Shown piece by piece: positions 11,110 to 23,232 of a stretch of 64,000 nucleotides of DNA (position 1 is the stretch's first letter; every line of letters starts with the position of its first letter). The notes below the pieces were generated by a model, which ran no database searches, was not told where the DNA came from, and saw only the letters and a list, made by a program, of their open reading frames with translations. This DNA is from Theropithecus gelada (lineage: Eukaryota; Chordata; Mammalia; Primates; Cercopithecidae), in assembly GCF_003255815.1 (NCBI RefSeq), contig NC_037681.1:78230188-78294187 (forward strand), written 5' to 3'. A program made the translations under genes and the position numbers.

Positions 11110-11612
11110 GTCATTCATTCATTTAATCAATAGAAAGCCTAGTATATGCCAAGAATTATTACTTAACTGGTGAAGGTAGAGGAGTGAATAAGACAAGCAA
11201 GGCCCTTGCTTTCACAAAATTTACATTTTGAGTGACACAGGAAACTACAATTAAATTCCTAAGCAAACAAGGCAACCTTGAGTTGTGATCAAAGTGGTAA
11301 AGATGGTAAACACAATAATATGAGTACTTGTGGTGGCTGGGGTGATTAAAGAATCCCCTCAGAAGAAACGGCACTTGAATTGAACATGGAGTCATATGTG
11401 ACCATGCAGATAAAGCTGGAATAGTGCTGCAGGAGGAGAGACTAGCAAGGCCTTTACTCAGCAATTAGCTTAATATGTTCAAGAAAGAGAAAGATCACTG
11501 TGGCTAGCTGGGGCAGGACGGGGTGGAGAAGAGTGTTGTAAGATAGTTCATTCTAAGGTGTAGAAGACAGGTTTTAAAAAAAAAAATAGAAGAGCGACAT
11601 GATCTTATTTAT
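11110..11612 (-). mobile_element. L2 LINE 3' end
   Basis: Read on the plus strand it starts 'tcattcattcatttaatcaa' and runs through 'gaagaaacggcacttgaatt', 'gcaaggcctttactcagc', 'actgtggctagctggggcag' and 'gagcgacatgatctta', the antisense order of an L2 3' end. Frames are broken. Confidence 0.75.
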
Positions 11613-11624
11613 ATTGTTTTTTTT

Positions 11625-13075
11625 CTTTTTAAAAATTACTGGATTTAGAATAATATCCAAAATTATTTAGACTGTCCTCCAGGGTTACCCAAAGCCAATA
11701 CATAGTTTTGGTGTCTGGGCTCCTTCACTTAACATAATGTTTTTGGCATTCATCCATGTGTAGCATGTATCAATAGTTCATTTCTTTACATTGCTCTCCT
11801 GCATTCAAATACTTTTAAATTACTTTTTAAATTAAACAGCTGTTGTCGTTTGAGAGTTCTTTATAAATTCCGGAATAGTGTCTTTTGTTGGCTATGTGGT
11901 TTACAAACATTTTCGCCTGCTCTGTAAGTCATGTTTTCATTCATTTAACAGATTTTGCACATAGAATGTATTTTTAATTTTAATAAAGTCAAATTATCAT
12001 TTTCTTTTTACAATTAACTTGAAATCCAGTCTAAAAACTCTTTGCCTAACCCTAGATCCCTAAGATATTTTTTATGTTTTGTTTTCAAATGTTTTAGAGT
12101 TTTATATTTTACATTGATGCACATAATCAATTTTGAGTTAATCTTAGAGAAATGTAAGACTTGGTAAAGGTCCATTAGTTTGCTTGTGGGTGTCAAATGG
12201 AATCAGCACCATTTACTTAAAACACAACCATTCCTCCATTAAATTGCTTTTTCATTTTTGTCAAAATCAATTGGACATATTTTTGTTGGTCTCTTTCTGA
12301 TTTACATTTTCTGTTCCATCCCTTTGCCAATATCACACAATATTGATTACTATGGCAATATATAAGAAGTTTTGAAATTAAAGAAACTAATTTATTGCAC
12401 TTAATTATTCTTCAATATTGTTCCAGCTATTCTTGTTCCCTTGCTTTGCCATGTAAATTTTAAGATAATCATGTCTGTATCTATCTACACAAAATCTTGC
12501 TAGACTTTGAAATAATTGAGATAAACTCATATATCAATTTGGGGAGAATTAATATCTTTACTATATTGTGTCTTCTAATGCCTGTTTATGATATGTCTCT
12601 CAATTTATTCAGATCTTCAATTTATTTCAACAGTGTTTTGTATATTTTAGCACACAAGGCCTGTACATATTTTGCTAGATTTACACCTAAGTATTTTATT
12701 TTTTTCATTGTGTGAATGGAATTATGATTTTAATTTTAGTCACCACATAGTCATTGTCATTTCTAGTATATAGATATTAATTTTTATATGTTGATATGTT
12801 ACACTGCAACTTTGCTGGTCATTTACTAGTTCTATGAATTGGTTTCTTAAAAATAGATTTCTTGGGACATAGACACTCATATCCTCTGCAAATAGCAGCA
12901 GCTTTATTTCTTCACTTCTGTTATGTATGCCTTCTATTTCCTTTTCTTACCTTATTGGCTAGAAGTTCCACCACTATTTGGAATAAGAGTGGTGAGAGTG
13001 AACATCCTTGTCTTATCCCCAGTCTTACAAGAAACGTCTTTCACTATTAAGTGTAATGTATGCTGCAGGAAATTT
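11625..13075 (-). pseudogene. Old L1M ORF2 remnant
   Basis: A long antisense L1 stretch. Plus-strand text contains 'tgagagttctttataaattc', 'ccattagtttgcttgtgggt', 'ttactatggcaatata', 'cctaagtattttattttttt' and 'ggaataagagtggtgagagtg' with 'aacatccttgtcttatcccc'. These correspond to the reverse-transcriptase and downstream parts of L1 ORF2. Only short frames survive on either strand and indels are frequent, so it is long dead. It abuts another old L1 segment beginning near 13076. Expected function in a live copy would be target-primed reverse transcription; none is possible here. Confidence 0.78.
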
Positions 13076-14039
13076 TTTAAATTGAGGTAAAATTCAGGAA
13101 ACATACAAGTAACCATTTCTAAAGTATACAATTCAGTGACCTTTAGTACATTCCAGTGTTCTACAACTGTAAGTTTTATCCACTTCCAAAATACGTTTAT
13201 TATCCTAAAAAACTCGTTTCCATTAAGTAATCATTCCCCATTCTCCCTTCACCCCTATTCCCCGGCAAACAATAATCAGCTTTCTGATAAATGGAACCAT
13301 ATAATTTATTACCTACTTTGTCTGGCTTCTTTTACTTCACATCATGTTTTTAAGGCTCATCCATTTTATAGGATGTACTAGCACTTTATTTCTCTTAATG
13401 GCTGAATAATATTTTATTGTATAGATATGCCACATTTTGGTTATTCATTTACCAGTTGATAGATATTTCGGGTGTTTACCTTTTGGCTGTGGTGAATAGT
13501 ACTTCTATTAAGATTTATATACAACATTGTTTGAACATTCGTTTACAATTTCTTTGGGTATATACCTATGCCTGGAGTTGCTGTGGCTATGGTAATTCTA
13601 TGTCTAACTTTTTGAGGAATTGCTAAACTGTTTTTCACTCAAGCTGTACCATTTTACATGTATGAGCAATGTTCAAAGACTCAATTTCTCATGTCTTCTT
13701 TAACCATTTTTTCTATTTTTTATTTTTCATTTTGTTTTGTTTCAGTTATATCCATCTTAGTGACTGTGAAGTACTAATTATGTTGACACAATTTTCATGT
13801 GTCTACTGGCTGTTTACATATCCTCTCTGGATGAATATCCATTCAGATCCTTTGCTCATTTTCAAAACTGGTTATTTGTCTTTGTAATATTGAGTTTTAA
13901 ATGTTCTTTCTATTTTCCACATACGAGTCCCTTATGAGATATATGATTTGTAAAATACTGTCTCCTACTCTCTGGATTGTCTTTTCACTTTCTTGAAAAT
14001 GTCATTTGCTACACAAATTTTTAAAATATTTTTATTTTT
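13076..14039 (-). mobile_element. L1M (MC/MD-like) 3' UTR and ORF2 end
   Basis: Plus-strand wording includes 'aattgaggtaaaattcag', 'ttagtacattccagtgttct', 'ctgaataatattttattgta', 'ccacattttggttattcatt' and 'tttgaggaattgctaaactg', the complement of an L1M 3' end entering ORF2. It is cut at 14040 by an AluY. Short plus-strand frames in this region (12862-13887) are antisense readings. Confidence 0.82.
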
Positions 14040-14343
14040 GGCCGGGCGCGATGGCTCAAGCCTGTAATCCCAGCACTTTGGGAGGCCGAGACGGGCGGAT
14101 CACGAGGTCAGGAGATCGAGACCATCCTGGCTAACCCAGTGAAACCCTGTCTCTACTAAAAATACAAAAAAATTAGCCGGGCGTGGTGGCGGGCGCCTGT
14201 AGTCCCAGCTACTCGGGAGGCTGAGGCAGGAGAATGGCGGGAACCCGGGAGGCGGAGCTTGCAGTGAGCCGAGATCGCGCCACTGCACTCCAGCCTGGGT
14301 GACAAAGCGAGACTCCGTCTCAAAAAAAAAAAAAAAAAAAAAA
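14040..14343 (+). mobile_element. AluY
   Basis: Full-length Alu with left monomer starting 'ggccgggcgcgatggctcaa', the AluY diagnostic 'gatcgagaccatcctggcta', right monomer 'gagaatggcgggaacccggg' and a terminal A run of about 23. Flanks 'atttttatttttg' (left) and 'atttttaatttttg' (right) look like a target-site duplication differing by one base. Low divergence makes it one of the younger insertions here. The minus-strand 89-codon frame across it is only the usual antisense Alu reading. Confidence 0.95.
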
Positions 14344-14592
14344 ATTATTTTTAATTTTTGTGGGGACATAGTATTTGTACATGAGATATTTTGATACAGG
14401 TATACAATGTGTAATAATCATATCATGTAGAGTATGGTATCCATCCCCTCAAGCATTTATCCTCTGTGTTACAATCCAATTACACTCTTAGTTATTTTTA
14501 AATGTACAATTAAGTTATTATGGACTATAGTTACCCTGTTGTTCTATCAAATAGTAGGTCTTATTCATTCTAACTCTTTTGGTACACTCAAT
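14344..14592 (-). mobile_element. L1 3'-UTR fragment (L1PB/L1MA-like)
   Basis: Plus-strand text 'tacatgagatattttgatac', 'ggtatccatcccctcaagc', 'aatgtacaattaagttatta' and 'tcaaatagtaggtcttattc' is the complement of an L1 3' UTR. No ORF2 attached. Confidence 0.85.
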
Positions 14593-15061
14593 TATTACTG
14601 GCCTTTTCTAACACCTCTGTGTCAGGGATGTTGAAGTGACTCAGTACAACCCCACAGAAGTGGAAATGTCTTCCCACTCATTCTTTGCTGGCATGGGTGG
14701 AGTAGAACTACAATCTTTTAATGTGGTGTTTGGATGTAGAACAGTAATTGTGCGAAAGTTTCTGTCTTGCTAGTCTGCCCCTTTCCTGGTCTTTTGGCTA
14801 CCAAAAGCAGGTCTTTATTGGAATTTTATTTTTGTCATTGTTGGTATTTCTAGGTTGCTGCTTGCTCAACTTCAAGTATGGAACATATGAGGAAAGAAGA
14901 ATGCCTTAAAAATGTACCACCACATTATCATCAGATAACAAAGTCTATAGCCAATCTGCCTTTTTCTCTACATCTTTTAGAGTAATACATACAGTCTGAA
15001 ATATATACACATGAGTAATGCATTACACTAAAACATTGTGACAACTACAACAGTACTAGGT
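14593..15061. other. Unassigned sequence
   Basis: Slightly richer in G and C than its surroundings, but no family or frame is recognised. Confidence 0.4.
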
Positions 15062-15345
15062 GATAGAAAATTAAAACTTATTTACTGAATACCAACTATT
15101 TACCAGGCATACACACACGTACAGATATGTGTGGGAGAGGCAGAGGGAAAAGATTCTCACACACACACATATATGTATTAAATGTAAACTCATTAGTATC
15201 ACAGAAAATCCATGAAATAAATAATATTACTATTCTTTAACAAATGGGAAAATTCTAATAGAAAGAGAGGCCAATAACTTACTTAAAATCACACAGCAAA
15301 AGTTGTATCTGAACTTGAAACCAGATATAGTCTCAGTATCTATAT
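15062..15345 (-). mobile_element. MIR SINE with an internal CA-rich insertion
   Basis: Antisense MIR wording: 'ttactgaataccaactattt' then 'ccaggcat', and further on 'acaaatgggaaaattc', 'aataacttacttaaaatcac' and 'acagcaaaagttgtatctga'. Between them sits roughly 70 bp rich in 'cacaca' and 'tgtgtg', which expands the element beyond the usual MIR length. Confidence 0.7.
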
Positions 15346-15557
15346 TTTTTACCAGGTTTTCTTTACCTATTTATACCCCATAGTACCTAGCATGGTTATT
15401 TGCATGTTGAGACTCAAAAAATATCTGTTGAGTAAGCAAAGATATTTTAAAAATTAATGTAGCATCTGTTTCTCAAAACCAAAAATTCTTCTTATTTTTC
15501 CTACTTGAGTTAATACTGCATGACTGGTGCCCCTCTCAAATCTGTGGGCTCCTGAAT

Positions 15558-15595
15558 GTGCGCGCATGCACACACACACGCACACACATATATGT
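15558..15595. repeat. Interrupted (CA)n/(TG)n microsatellite
   Basis: Alternating purine-pyrimidine tract: 'tgcgcgcatg' followed by CA repeats and 'tatatgt'. It is short and interrupted. Confidence 0.8.
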
Positions 15596-15604
15596 AAGCA
15601 ATAC

Positions 15605-16505
15605 ATACATTGCTCAATTTTAGTGTTTTCACATCACCAAATTTGTTAAGTATTGCCAAATAGCTCTCCAAACTAATTTGTCAATTAACATATTCAATAG
15701 CAGACTATAGATTATCCATTTGTCATCACCTTCATCAGCACTAAGTTATGTCACACTATTTATATTTTTTCTATTTTTTAATTTGTCTTCCAATGATTAG
15801 TAGTGAAATTAAGAATATGTCCATGTATTTATGTATACATATGTAACAAACCTGCACGTTGTGCATATGTACCCTAGAACTTAATGTATAATAATAATAA
15901 TAATAAAAGAATATGTCCATGTATTTTTAGCATCCAAATTTCTTCCTCTACCTTAGACAATTTTTTCACTCGGTTTTTCCTTTTCTCTTCTTTTTTGAGT
16001 ATAGGACTCCTTTTATACTCTGGAATACAATCTTTTTCATTTTAATTCATTACACATATCTTCACCAAAATTTAGTTTGTGAATTAAATGGATGATGTTT
16101 TTTCTTATGTAGAATTTTTCTTTTTTTTTTGTATTTATTTTAATGTTGCCAACCCTAACAATCTTTTATATTTATAGTTTTCATATTTTGAGCCATTAAC
16201 CCTAATAGAAAATTTATTTCTCTTTTTATATTTAAATTAATAACACATTATCTCAAGCATTACAGTTTGTAATAAGATATTTATTGTAACCTTGTTCTCA
16301 AATTTTTTATTTTAATATTCTTAGATATTTGTTTTCCATAAAAGTTTTAAGATAAGCTTTTGAGTGCTCTCAAAATTCTTGCTAAGATTTTGAATAAAAC
16401 CGATATTAGGATAAATTGACTATAATTGATAAGTTTATAATATTGATTTTTCCCTTTCATGAACATATCTATCCATTTATTAAAATGTTCTTTTCTTTTT
16501 TTATT
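15605..16505 (-). mobile_element. Old L1ME fragment
   Basis: Antisense L1ME wording: 'attgccaaatagctctccaa', 'ttcatcagcactaagttatg', and near the end 'ataatattgatttttccctt', 'tcatgaacatatctatccat' and 'ttattaaaatgttc', matching old L1 3' and ORF2 text. A tiny young L1 tail interrupts it at 15831-15906. The minus-strand frame 16347-16532 has no intact domain. Confidence 0.6.
15831..15906 (+). mobile_element. Ultra-short L1PA 3' tail with perfect 20-bp target-site duplication
   Basis: Only about 76 bp of L1: 'tacatatgtaacaaacctgc', 'acgttgtgcatatgtaccct' and 'agaacttaatgtataataat' with an AATA-rich tail. The 20-mer aagaatatgtccatgtattt occurs at 15811-15830 and again at 15907-15926, a perfect target-site duplication. 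The insertion contains only the last part of the 3' UTR. Confidence 0.93.
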
Positions 16506-16509
16506 CCTA

Positions 16510-16998
16510 AATTTTAAAAATAATTGACGCATAATAGTTGTGCATATTTATAAAGAACAGTATGTTGTTTCACTGTATGTATACATTATATAATGATTAA
16601 ATCAGGGTAATTAGCATATCTATCACTTAAAATATGTATAATTTCTTTGTGGTGATATCACTCAAAATCCTCTCTTCTAGCCATCTTGAAAGAGAGAATA
16701 CATTATCACTAGCTGTAGTCACCCTGCTATGTAATAGAACACCCAGAACTTACGGAACTGCAACTTGAATCATTGACCAACCTTTTCCTATTCCTCATCT
16801 CCGATCCTCCCCAACTTCCAGTAACTGCTATTCTACTCTCTACTCATATAATATCAACCTTTTAAGATTCCACATATGAGTGAGATTATGTGGTGTTTGT
16901 CTTTCTGTGTCTGGCTCATTTCACTTAACATAATGATCTCCCAATTCATTCATGTTGCTGTAAACAATAGGATTTCATTCTGTTTTATGTCTAAGTAA
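16510..16998 (-). mobile_element. L1 3' segment of a 5'-inverted copy
   Basis: Antisense 3' UTR wording runs from 'tataaagaacagtatgttgt' through 'tagtcaccctgctatgtaat', 'atatgagtgagattatgtgg' and 'tctgtgtctggctcatttc' to 'acttaacataatgatctccc'. It ends abruptly at 16998, where sense-oriented ORF2 sequence of the same element class begins. Confidence 0.82.
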
Positions 16999-17485
16999 TA
17001 TCAAACTAAAAAGTTTCCCCTCAGCAAATGAAACAATCAATAGAATAAGGAGACAACCTATAGAATGGAAGAATATATTTGCAAACCTGACATCTGACAG
17101 GGGGTTAGTGTCCAGAATTTATAAGGAACTTATACAATTCAATAGCGAATAATAATTATAATAATCTGAATTTAAATGGGCAAAAAACCTGAATAGACAT
17201 TTATTGAAAGAAAACATGCATACAAATGACCAACAGATATATGAACAAAAAATCTCAACATTACTTATCATCAGGGAAATGCAAATCAAAATCTCAGTGA
17301 GATATCACTTTACCCCAGTTAGAAGGAGTTATTATCAGAGACAAAAAGAATAGCAAATTCTGGCAAGGATGTGGAGAAAGGAAAAGTTGGTGGGAATGTA
17401 AATTAGTATAGCCGTTATGGAAAACAGTATGGAGGTTCCTTTAAAAATTAAAAATAGAACAACCATATGATCTAGCAATTCCATT
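16999..17485 (+). pseudogene. Inverted 5' block of the same L1 (ORF2 C-terminal part)
   Basis: Sense ORF2 text follows directly: 'aggagacaacctatagaatg', 'gggttagtgtccagaattta', 'atgcaaatcaaaatctcagt', 'gcaaggatgtggagaaagga', 'gttggtgggaatgtaaatta' and 'gatctagcaattcc'. In an intact L1 this lies upstream of the block at 16510-16998, with roughly 200 bp missing between them. The opposite orientation of the two blocks is the signature of a twin-primed insertion. Stops break all frames. Confidence 0.8.
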
Positions 17486-17559
17486 CTTTTCCCTTTTTTA
17501 TCAAGATGTATACTTTCCATCTTAGGAACCTAGCCATTTGGATCTCCTCATTCTACATA

Positions 17560-17945
17560 TTATCTATATTTGTCATATATGTAGAGCAGAGAGGATTCCC
17601 CAAATAATGTATAATGCTATCATAACCAGAAATCTATATGAGATTTTTTTCACTCAATAATATGTCCTGAACACACTTTCATTTTAGTATCTTTAATGAA
17701 TGCCTAATATATCATCTTTAATGGCCAAAAATATACCAAAAGTGTAGATGTTTAATTATTATTTAACAAATTGTACTAACAGATAATTAGACTATTTAAA
17801 TTGTTCCTTTTACATATAATGTATTGTATTACATATAATGACACCATTGAAATAAATGCATATAAACTTTTGTCTTCCTGTCAAATTCTCCCTTTAGGAC
17901 GAATTACCTTTAAATAAAAGTGCTGGCTTCTTAGAGAACTAGTAA
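17560..17945 (-). mobile_element. Degenerate L1ME fragment
   Basis: Antisense L1ME-like wording: 'ttcactcaataatatgtcct', 'gaacacactttcattttag', 'tttaatggccaaaaatatac' and 'aggacgaattacctt'. Decayed; boundaries approximate. Confidence 0.5.
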
Positions 17946-20834
17946 ATGTCTTCAGGGATAGATAAGGCAGTTATAGACTTCTGATTTATATGTGACCACA
18001 GCCTAAACTCAGTTATATAAATTTTGATTCCCAGTCTTTTATAAGCAAAGGATACAGTCACAATCTCTCAATATTCTGTCCCATCTATTGAAGTCACCAC
18101 AAAGTTCCCTGAATCAGAATTACATGTGGCTGTGTCTGACAGGGGAAAAGCAAAAGCAATCATGACAAACAATATAGTTTATTTCTCACTCTCTCACATG
18201 CAAAATAATTTTATGCCTGATATTATGGTTCTATGGAATGAAGTTTTCAGACCCAGGCTTTTTCAAACTTACTATTTCTTCATTCCTAAGATATGACCCT
18301 TGCCCTTACAATTCAACATGACTGTTAGAGAGTTTGACATCTGCTTCATGATTCAGGAAGTCAAATGGAGAACAGGATGAAGAAGGGGCAATGGGCATTT
18401 AACAAGTCTTAACATGTCTTTGAAGCCCACATAAAACATTTCTGCTTTATTTTAGAGGAGCCCGAGTAATGTGGTCTTTATTCAGCTTAGCATAGGCCCA
18501 ACTAAAAACTAGATGTTGTATTCTGAAGGAAGAAAAGGAAGAATAGGTATTAGCTTAGTCACTTCACTATGCCTAAACCAAAGTTCTGAGTACATAAGCA
18601 TTTATCAGAGTGAAATATTCTCTCATCCTAGAACCTTTTTATTGAATTGGGCTGTTTCAAAGGGTTACATGTTGGAAAGATAGGGTCATTAATGTAAGTG
18701 TCCAAAATTGTTTTTCTGTAATGTCTTAGTTTATTATCAAATCTTCAAAGATAATTTCCTTTTTCTTCAATATAGGGGACCTGGCTTACTTGTGCAATGG
18801 CTTTGAAATATCTCTACTCTACCTAGAAGTAAAAAAGCACAAAAATTGTGATATATTCATTGTCTTTCCTATTTTCTCATCAGTGTAACTCATGCTTCCA
18901 CTGCTTGCAGCCAACAGATGTCAGTGTTTCTGGCTAAAACAGACACACACAATATAAAAATTCTTTGAACAAAAAGAGTCTAAGACACATAAGCATCTTA
19001 AAATTGACAAAAGAAAAAGCGAGTAGAACCTACTATACAATTTACCTGGCACAAGGATGCTCCTCTTCTGGTGTCCAAGGAGTACAGCTTTGCTGAGAAA
19101 GCCCAGTGACAGAAAATCAAGAAATGAGAAACAGGAGTCAGGCCCTAATGAGCAGCCCATCAGAAAGGGATGTAATGGGGGCACAGAGTGAGAAAAGGCA
19201 TTCAGCACAGGCAAGATGAAGATGGAACAAGTGTGAGATTAATAGAAATAAATGAACCACGTAAGGGAGTCAGGGAAATCTGAAATGAATTGTGAGTCTT
19301 GGGCATGGTTTCCAGAGGGACAGGAGGAGGGTGATGAGGGGTCTTGAGGGTCAGCCGGCACATATTTAGTCAGTTATAATAAGGGAAAATTGCTTCCTCA
19401 TTACAAGGCTAGAAAGGATGTTGATAAATTTTTCTCCCTTTTAGATAACTGCACGGAAGTTATAATTGGTATGAGGAAGCATGGGCAGCACGGTTCAGAC
19501 CCTTGCTCAATGGGAAAACCCTAGGGGCATGTGCCAAGCTGGATGATAATGACAGTTGTGACTATCAAATCATGCAGCTGGCCTTTCAGAGGAGATGGGG
19601 GTCGACCCCAGAGACCAACTGGTTATATCTAGGTCTCCAAGGAGAGGAGTGAGGAACTCTTTTCTTGAAATGACTGTAAAAATGACAAGTTTATTTAACA
19701 GGTATGGAGAAGGTGAAAGGTGTTATATGTAGTGGGATATTTTTAAATACAAAATTATTCTTTCAGAGGAGATCAGGAAAATGATTCCTGGGGACTTGAC
19801 ATTGTATTTAATAGAAGTTCACTAGTTTTACATAAGTATCTTATTTTCTTGTCTACTCTGATTGTATGAAACCAAGAATCAAAATGAGACTCTCTTTCTT
19901 TTCTCAGATGTCCACAGATTTTCATAACAAACACAAACCAATGAAGATCTTAAGAATAAAACCCAAGACCTTTGTTATTTGGGAGTTATCTGGGTGCTGT
20001 CTTAGAAAAATCTTTACATCATAAAAAAACTTCAAAAACGTTGAGAGAAATGTCCTTTTGGCTTTATGATAATTTGTCTACATTATTTGTCACAATTAGT
20101 TTATAAAATATTATTTCAACATTTTACAAGGTAAACTGCAGGCTCACATGTGCATGACGTTCAGATAGAAACCACCCTGGTTTGTTGGTGCATTTACAGA
20201 TTTGGATCTAGATTATCAGTCTTACAGGAGCTGAACTGATCCCAACAGGTTGTTTTCCCAGATTATGCTAACAGCTGAAACATCTGGAAAAAGAGTCAAC
20301 AAGAAGATATTTCACCTTTTAGAGATGATAATATAAGTCATATTTTTTTAGTCATATAACACATTTGTTTTAAAGATAAAACTTGGAACTGCATTCCTGG
20401 TGATATGTGTGCCTGTCTACACTGTACATGGCTATACATCACTTTTTCTTTTAAGGGTATAGAGATCAGCCATTGTAGGTCTCAAATGCTTAACACTAAT
20501 GCTATTAGACTTGGTAAATCTTTACAGGACTCAATAAAATAATATTTCATATGCCAAAATCTGTTAGGGTCCCTGAACATTTAGGGAATAATAGAACTTC
20601 AGTTCCTGTGACTTTCCAGTAAGCTTAAAATTAAATGTTTACTTGAACAAATTTGTTATAATCTGTTTGTTTACAGATCCTCACATGAATACTTGAAACT
20701 CTGAAATGATACTGTTTTAAACAGATTTGTCTCTCTGAGAATACCAAAATTATTTTAGGTAACTTGGTAGAGTACAGTAGCTTCCTTGGTATTTCTCTTT
20801 GATGAAGGTGGGGCTTAATAAATGCCATTGTTCT
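17946..20834. other. Unassigned, repeat-poor sequence
   Basis: No clear transposon family. 18980-19640 is noticeably less AT-rich and contains a minus-strand 97-codon frame (18921-19214) with a serine/leucine-rich translation but no known domain, and a G-rich patch near 19310-19350. It might be a diverged LTR or unique DNA. Confidence 0.4.
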
Positions 20835-21135
20835 TTGTCACACACATTTACTGAAGGTCTGCTTTGACTGGACATACCATTATGCTCCACTACTGTATGG
20901 AAAGGTAGAGTATGTGTTTCCTTTCTAAGGGCGGGGGAGGCTTACAATCTTCTGGGGGAGATGGGAATGTGCATAAAGGGAAATCACAATGACAAACAGC
21001 ACTTGTAAGGAGTCCCTTGAGAGATGCAGGAAACCATAAGAAACAGAGGCCACTCAGAACTGGAAGTGAAGCTGCAGTCCATAAAGAACTCAAAGAGAGT
21101 CTAGAATGTAACCTAAGTCTTGAAGCAAAATAGGG
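20835..21135 (-). mobile_element. Possible L2 3'-end fragment
   Basis: Plus-strand text begins 'cacatttactgaaggtctgc', then 'ggcttacaatcttctggggg' and 'agatgggaatgtgcataaag', which fits the antisense L2 tail. The minus-strand frame 20890-21093 is then incidental. Confidence 0.45.
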
Positions 21136-23079
21136 CTTTGACAGATGGTTGAGTAAAAATAAAAATAAAAATAATAAATGGCCATTTTAAGAACATCTGA
21201 GCTAAGCAGGAGAATGGAATGTGCCAGCCAAATGCCAGGAATGATGAAGAGTTATTTTTGAGATGGTCTATAGGACATGTCTTTGGGATCTGAGAACATT
21301 AAAACAAACTAACAAACAGTTTACTTCATTTAAGAGCATCAAACAGAGTTAGAAGAAAGGGACGTTGTCTGTGTTTTTGGCTTGGGAAGACTGAAGCTGC
21401 TTGCTGAAGGAGTTGCAATGCTCAGCACAGAATGTGATGCAATTGTATATTAAAGCAAGTAGCAGAGATTAAGAGAGAGGCCATCAATCCTGATCCTTAA
21501 GAAATTTCCCTACCATAGATATATAAGTGTGAGTAGACTGCATATTGAGGAGATCATTAGCTCTTTTTTGACATACGTCAGTTCATGCAAAAGGTCTTCA
21601 CACCCACTAAATACCATATCATAAAAGGCTTGGTTTTGGAATGTTTGATTATTACAGTATGTTATTTTCTGCCAAAGCAGTGTTAATTGTCAGAAATATA
21701 GGAATCAAATATCTGTTTAAGTCAGTAACACCAGCTTTTATACAAGAAGCTCAAGGTGTAGTTCGATTTCATTTTTATTAATTGACTTAGCAGCAGAAAT
21801 AATGATGCATTTAGTGGCATCTAAATGAGAACATTTTAAGGCCATTGAATAAGAAAAATTTCAACAGCATATTTTCAATGAAGCGTTTGGTTTCACTAAC
21901 AAAATCATCTCACCTCACAGAATTATATTTCATTAACAATTATTACTGATCAATTAATTCTTAGAAAAGGGACATAAAATAGCAGAACCAGAGGCATTCT
22001 CACATAATCTCTCTGGCAGTTTCTTTGTCCATGTGAATCACCATCTTGCTCAGGATTTAGCATAGATACTGCTGGGGCAAAAGGCAATAAAATGACCTGT
22101 CTATGACCTTAAGGATGCACTCAAATGAGGCAGGGAGCTACATGACTCCAAATGAAAGTAGACTGAGATTCAGACTTTTAAGAATGAGTTATATGACTTA
22201 TTGTGCACTTACTAGAGAGCCAAAGAAAATCTGTCATAGAAACTAAGTGCAAAAGTAAGTCTTCTTGTGTCTTACAAAATTGTCTTCTTGACAGGCCTAT
22301 GAATTATACAATTAACACTAAAAAGCTTGCAAATAATGGCAAAAATTGTCTTGTTAACATATGAACATAAATAAATAACATTTTAATCTTTAATTCATTT
22401 AAAGATTTTTTTAATACTATGGGATCATTTAAGCATAAAAAACATTGTGTCAATTGCTTTTAGTAATACAAGATTACATGAAAGCCAGCCACATCCTAAA
22501 ATCAAACTACTGTGTGATTAGCAGAAATGCTAGTAGAGTTGGGTTTAGCTCCTACCTTCCTTTTCGAATTGCTATTGCTATTCTTTGCCACTCATTTTCC
22601 CGAATACTCCCAGACTGTTTTTCAATCCCTTTATTTTTCTAATTGTTCCTAAATCATCAATTTTATTTCTCCTTCTTTAGGGGATTCAAGTTCTGCCCAT
22701 GCTTTTGTGCCAATCTCAATCTTTACTTCTTCCGTAAAACTTTTCAGATGCTCCAACTTGTTGTCTTTGCTACTTCCTCAACACCATTTATTTAGTTAAC
22801 TTTAATAATCTATAAATTGCTTTAACTGTTTACTTACTGGTTCATCTGAAAATAAATGAATGCTTTACCATTTACATGTCCAATGCTTTAAATCAACTGA
22901 GAAATAATAATTGTCATTTTTTCCCTATTTTGAACATGATAATATAATCCAAAATGGTTTTGTATTAAAAAAACACAAAGAAACCTTATGCTAATTCCAT
23001 TTATATCAACATAATCCAGTCCCTTTCTCAACAGAGAAAAACAAAAACAGATTAAATTTTGTCTTCATTTTTTATTTGT
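21136..23079. other. Unassigned sequence with short A-rich repeat
   Basis: 21154-21178 carries a short AAAAT-type run. No other repeat class is certain. 22680-22800 has faint L2-like wording ('acttcctcaacaccatttat') that I would not call. The 65-codon frame at 22445-22642 is unremarkable. Confidence 0.4.
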
Positions 23080-23167
23080 TTAATTTTTAGAGAAACAGAG
23101 TCTCTCTCTGTTACTTAGGCTGGAGTGCAGTGGTATGTGATCATGGCTTACTAGTGCCTCGACCTCC
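23080..23167 (-). mobile_element. Alu (J or FLAM-like) fragment
   Basis: Antisense Alu wording: 'agagaaacagagtctctctc', 'ggctggagtgcagtggtatg' and 'tgcctcgacctcc'. It stops after one partial monomer. Confidence 0.8.
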
Positions 23168-23232
23168 ATTTTGTTTGTAAAACATCCTTTAAAACGTATG
23201 TGAAAATCGGCACATAGCTTGTCATTCTATAG

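Noticed and set aside
14100..14369. 89-codon minus-strand open frame
   Set aside because: It is the common antisense reading of an AluY, starting in the poly-T complement of its tail; no independent gene evidence.
18921..19214. 97-codon minus-strand frame in a less AT-rich zone
   Set aside because: Hydrophobic/Ser-rich translation without domain; no start context or neighbouring gene structure.
22680..22860. Possible L2 fragment
   Set aside because: Only scattered word matches ('acttcctcaacacc'); order of L2 blocks could not be confirmed.
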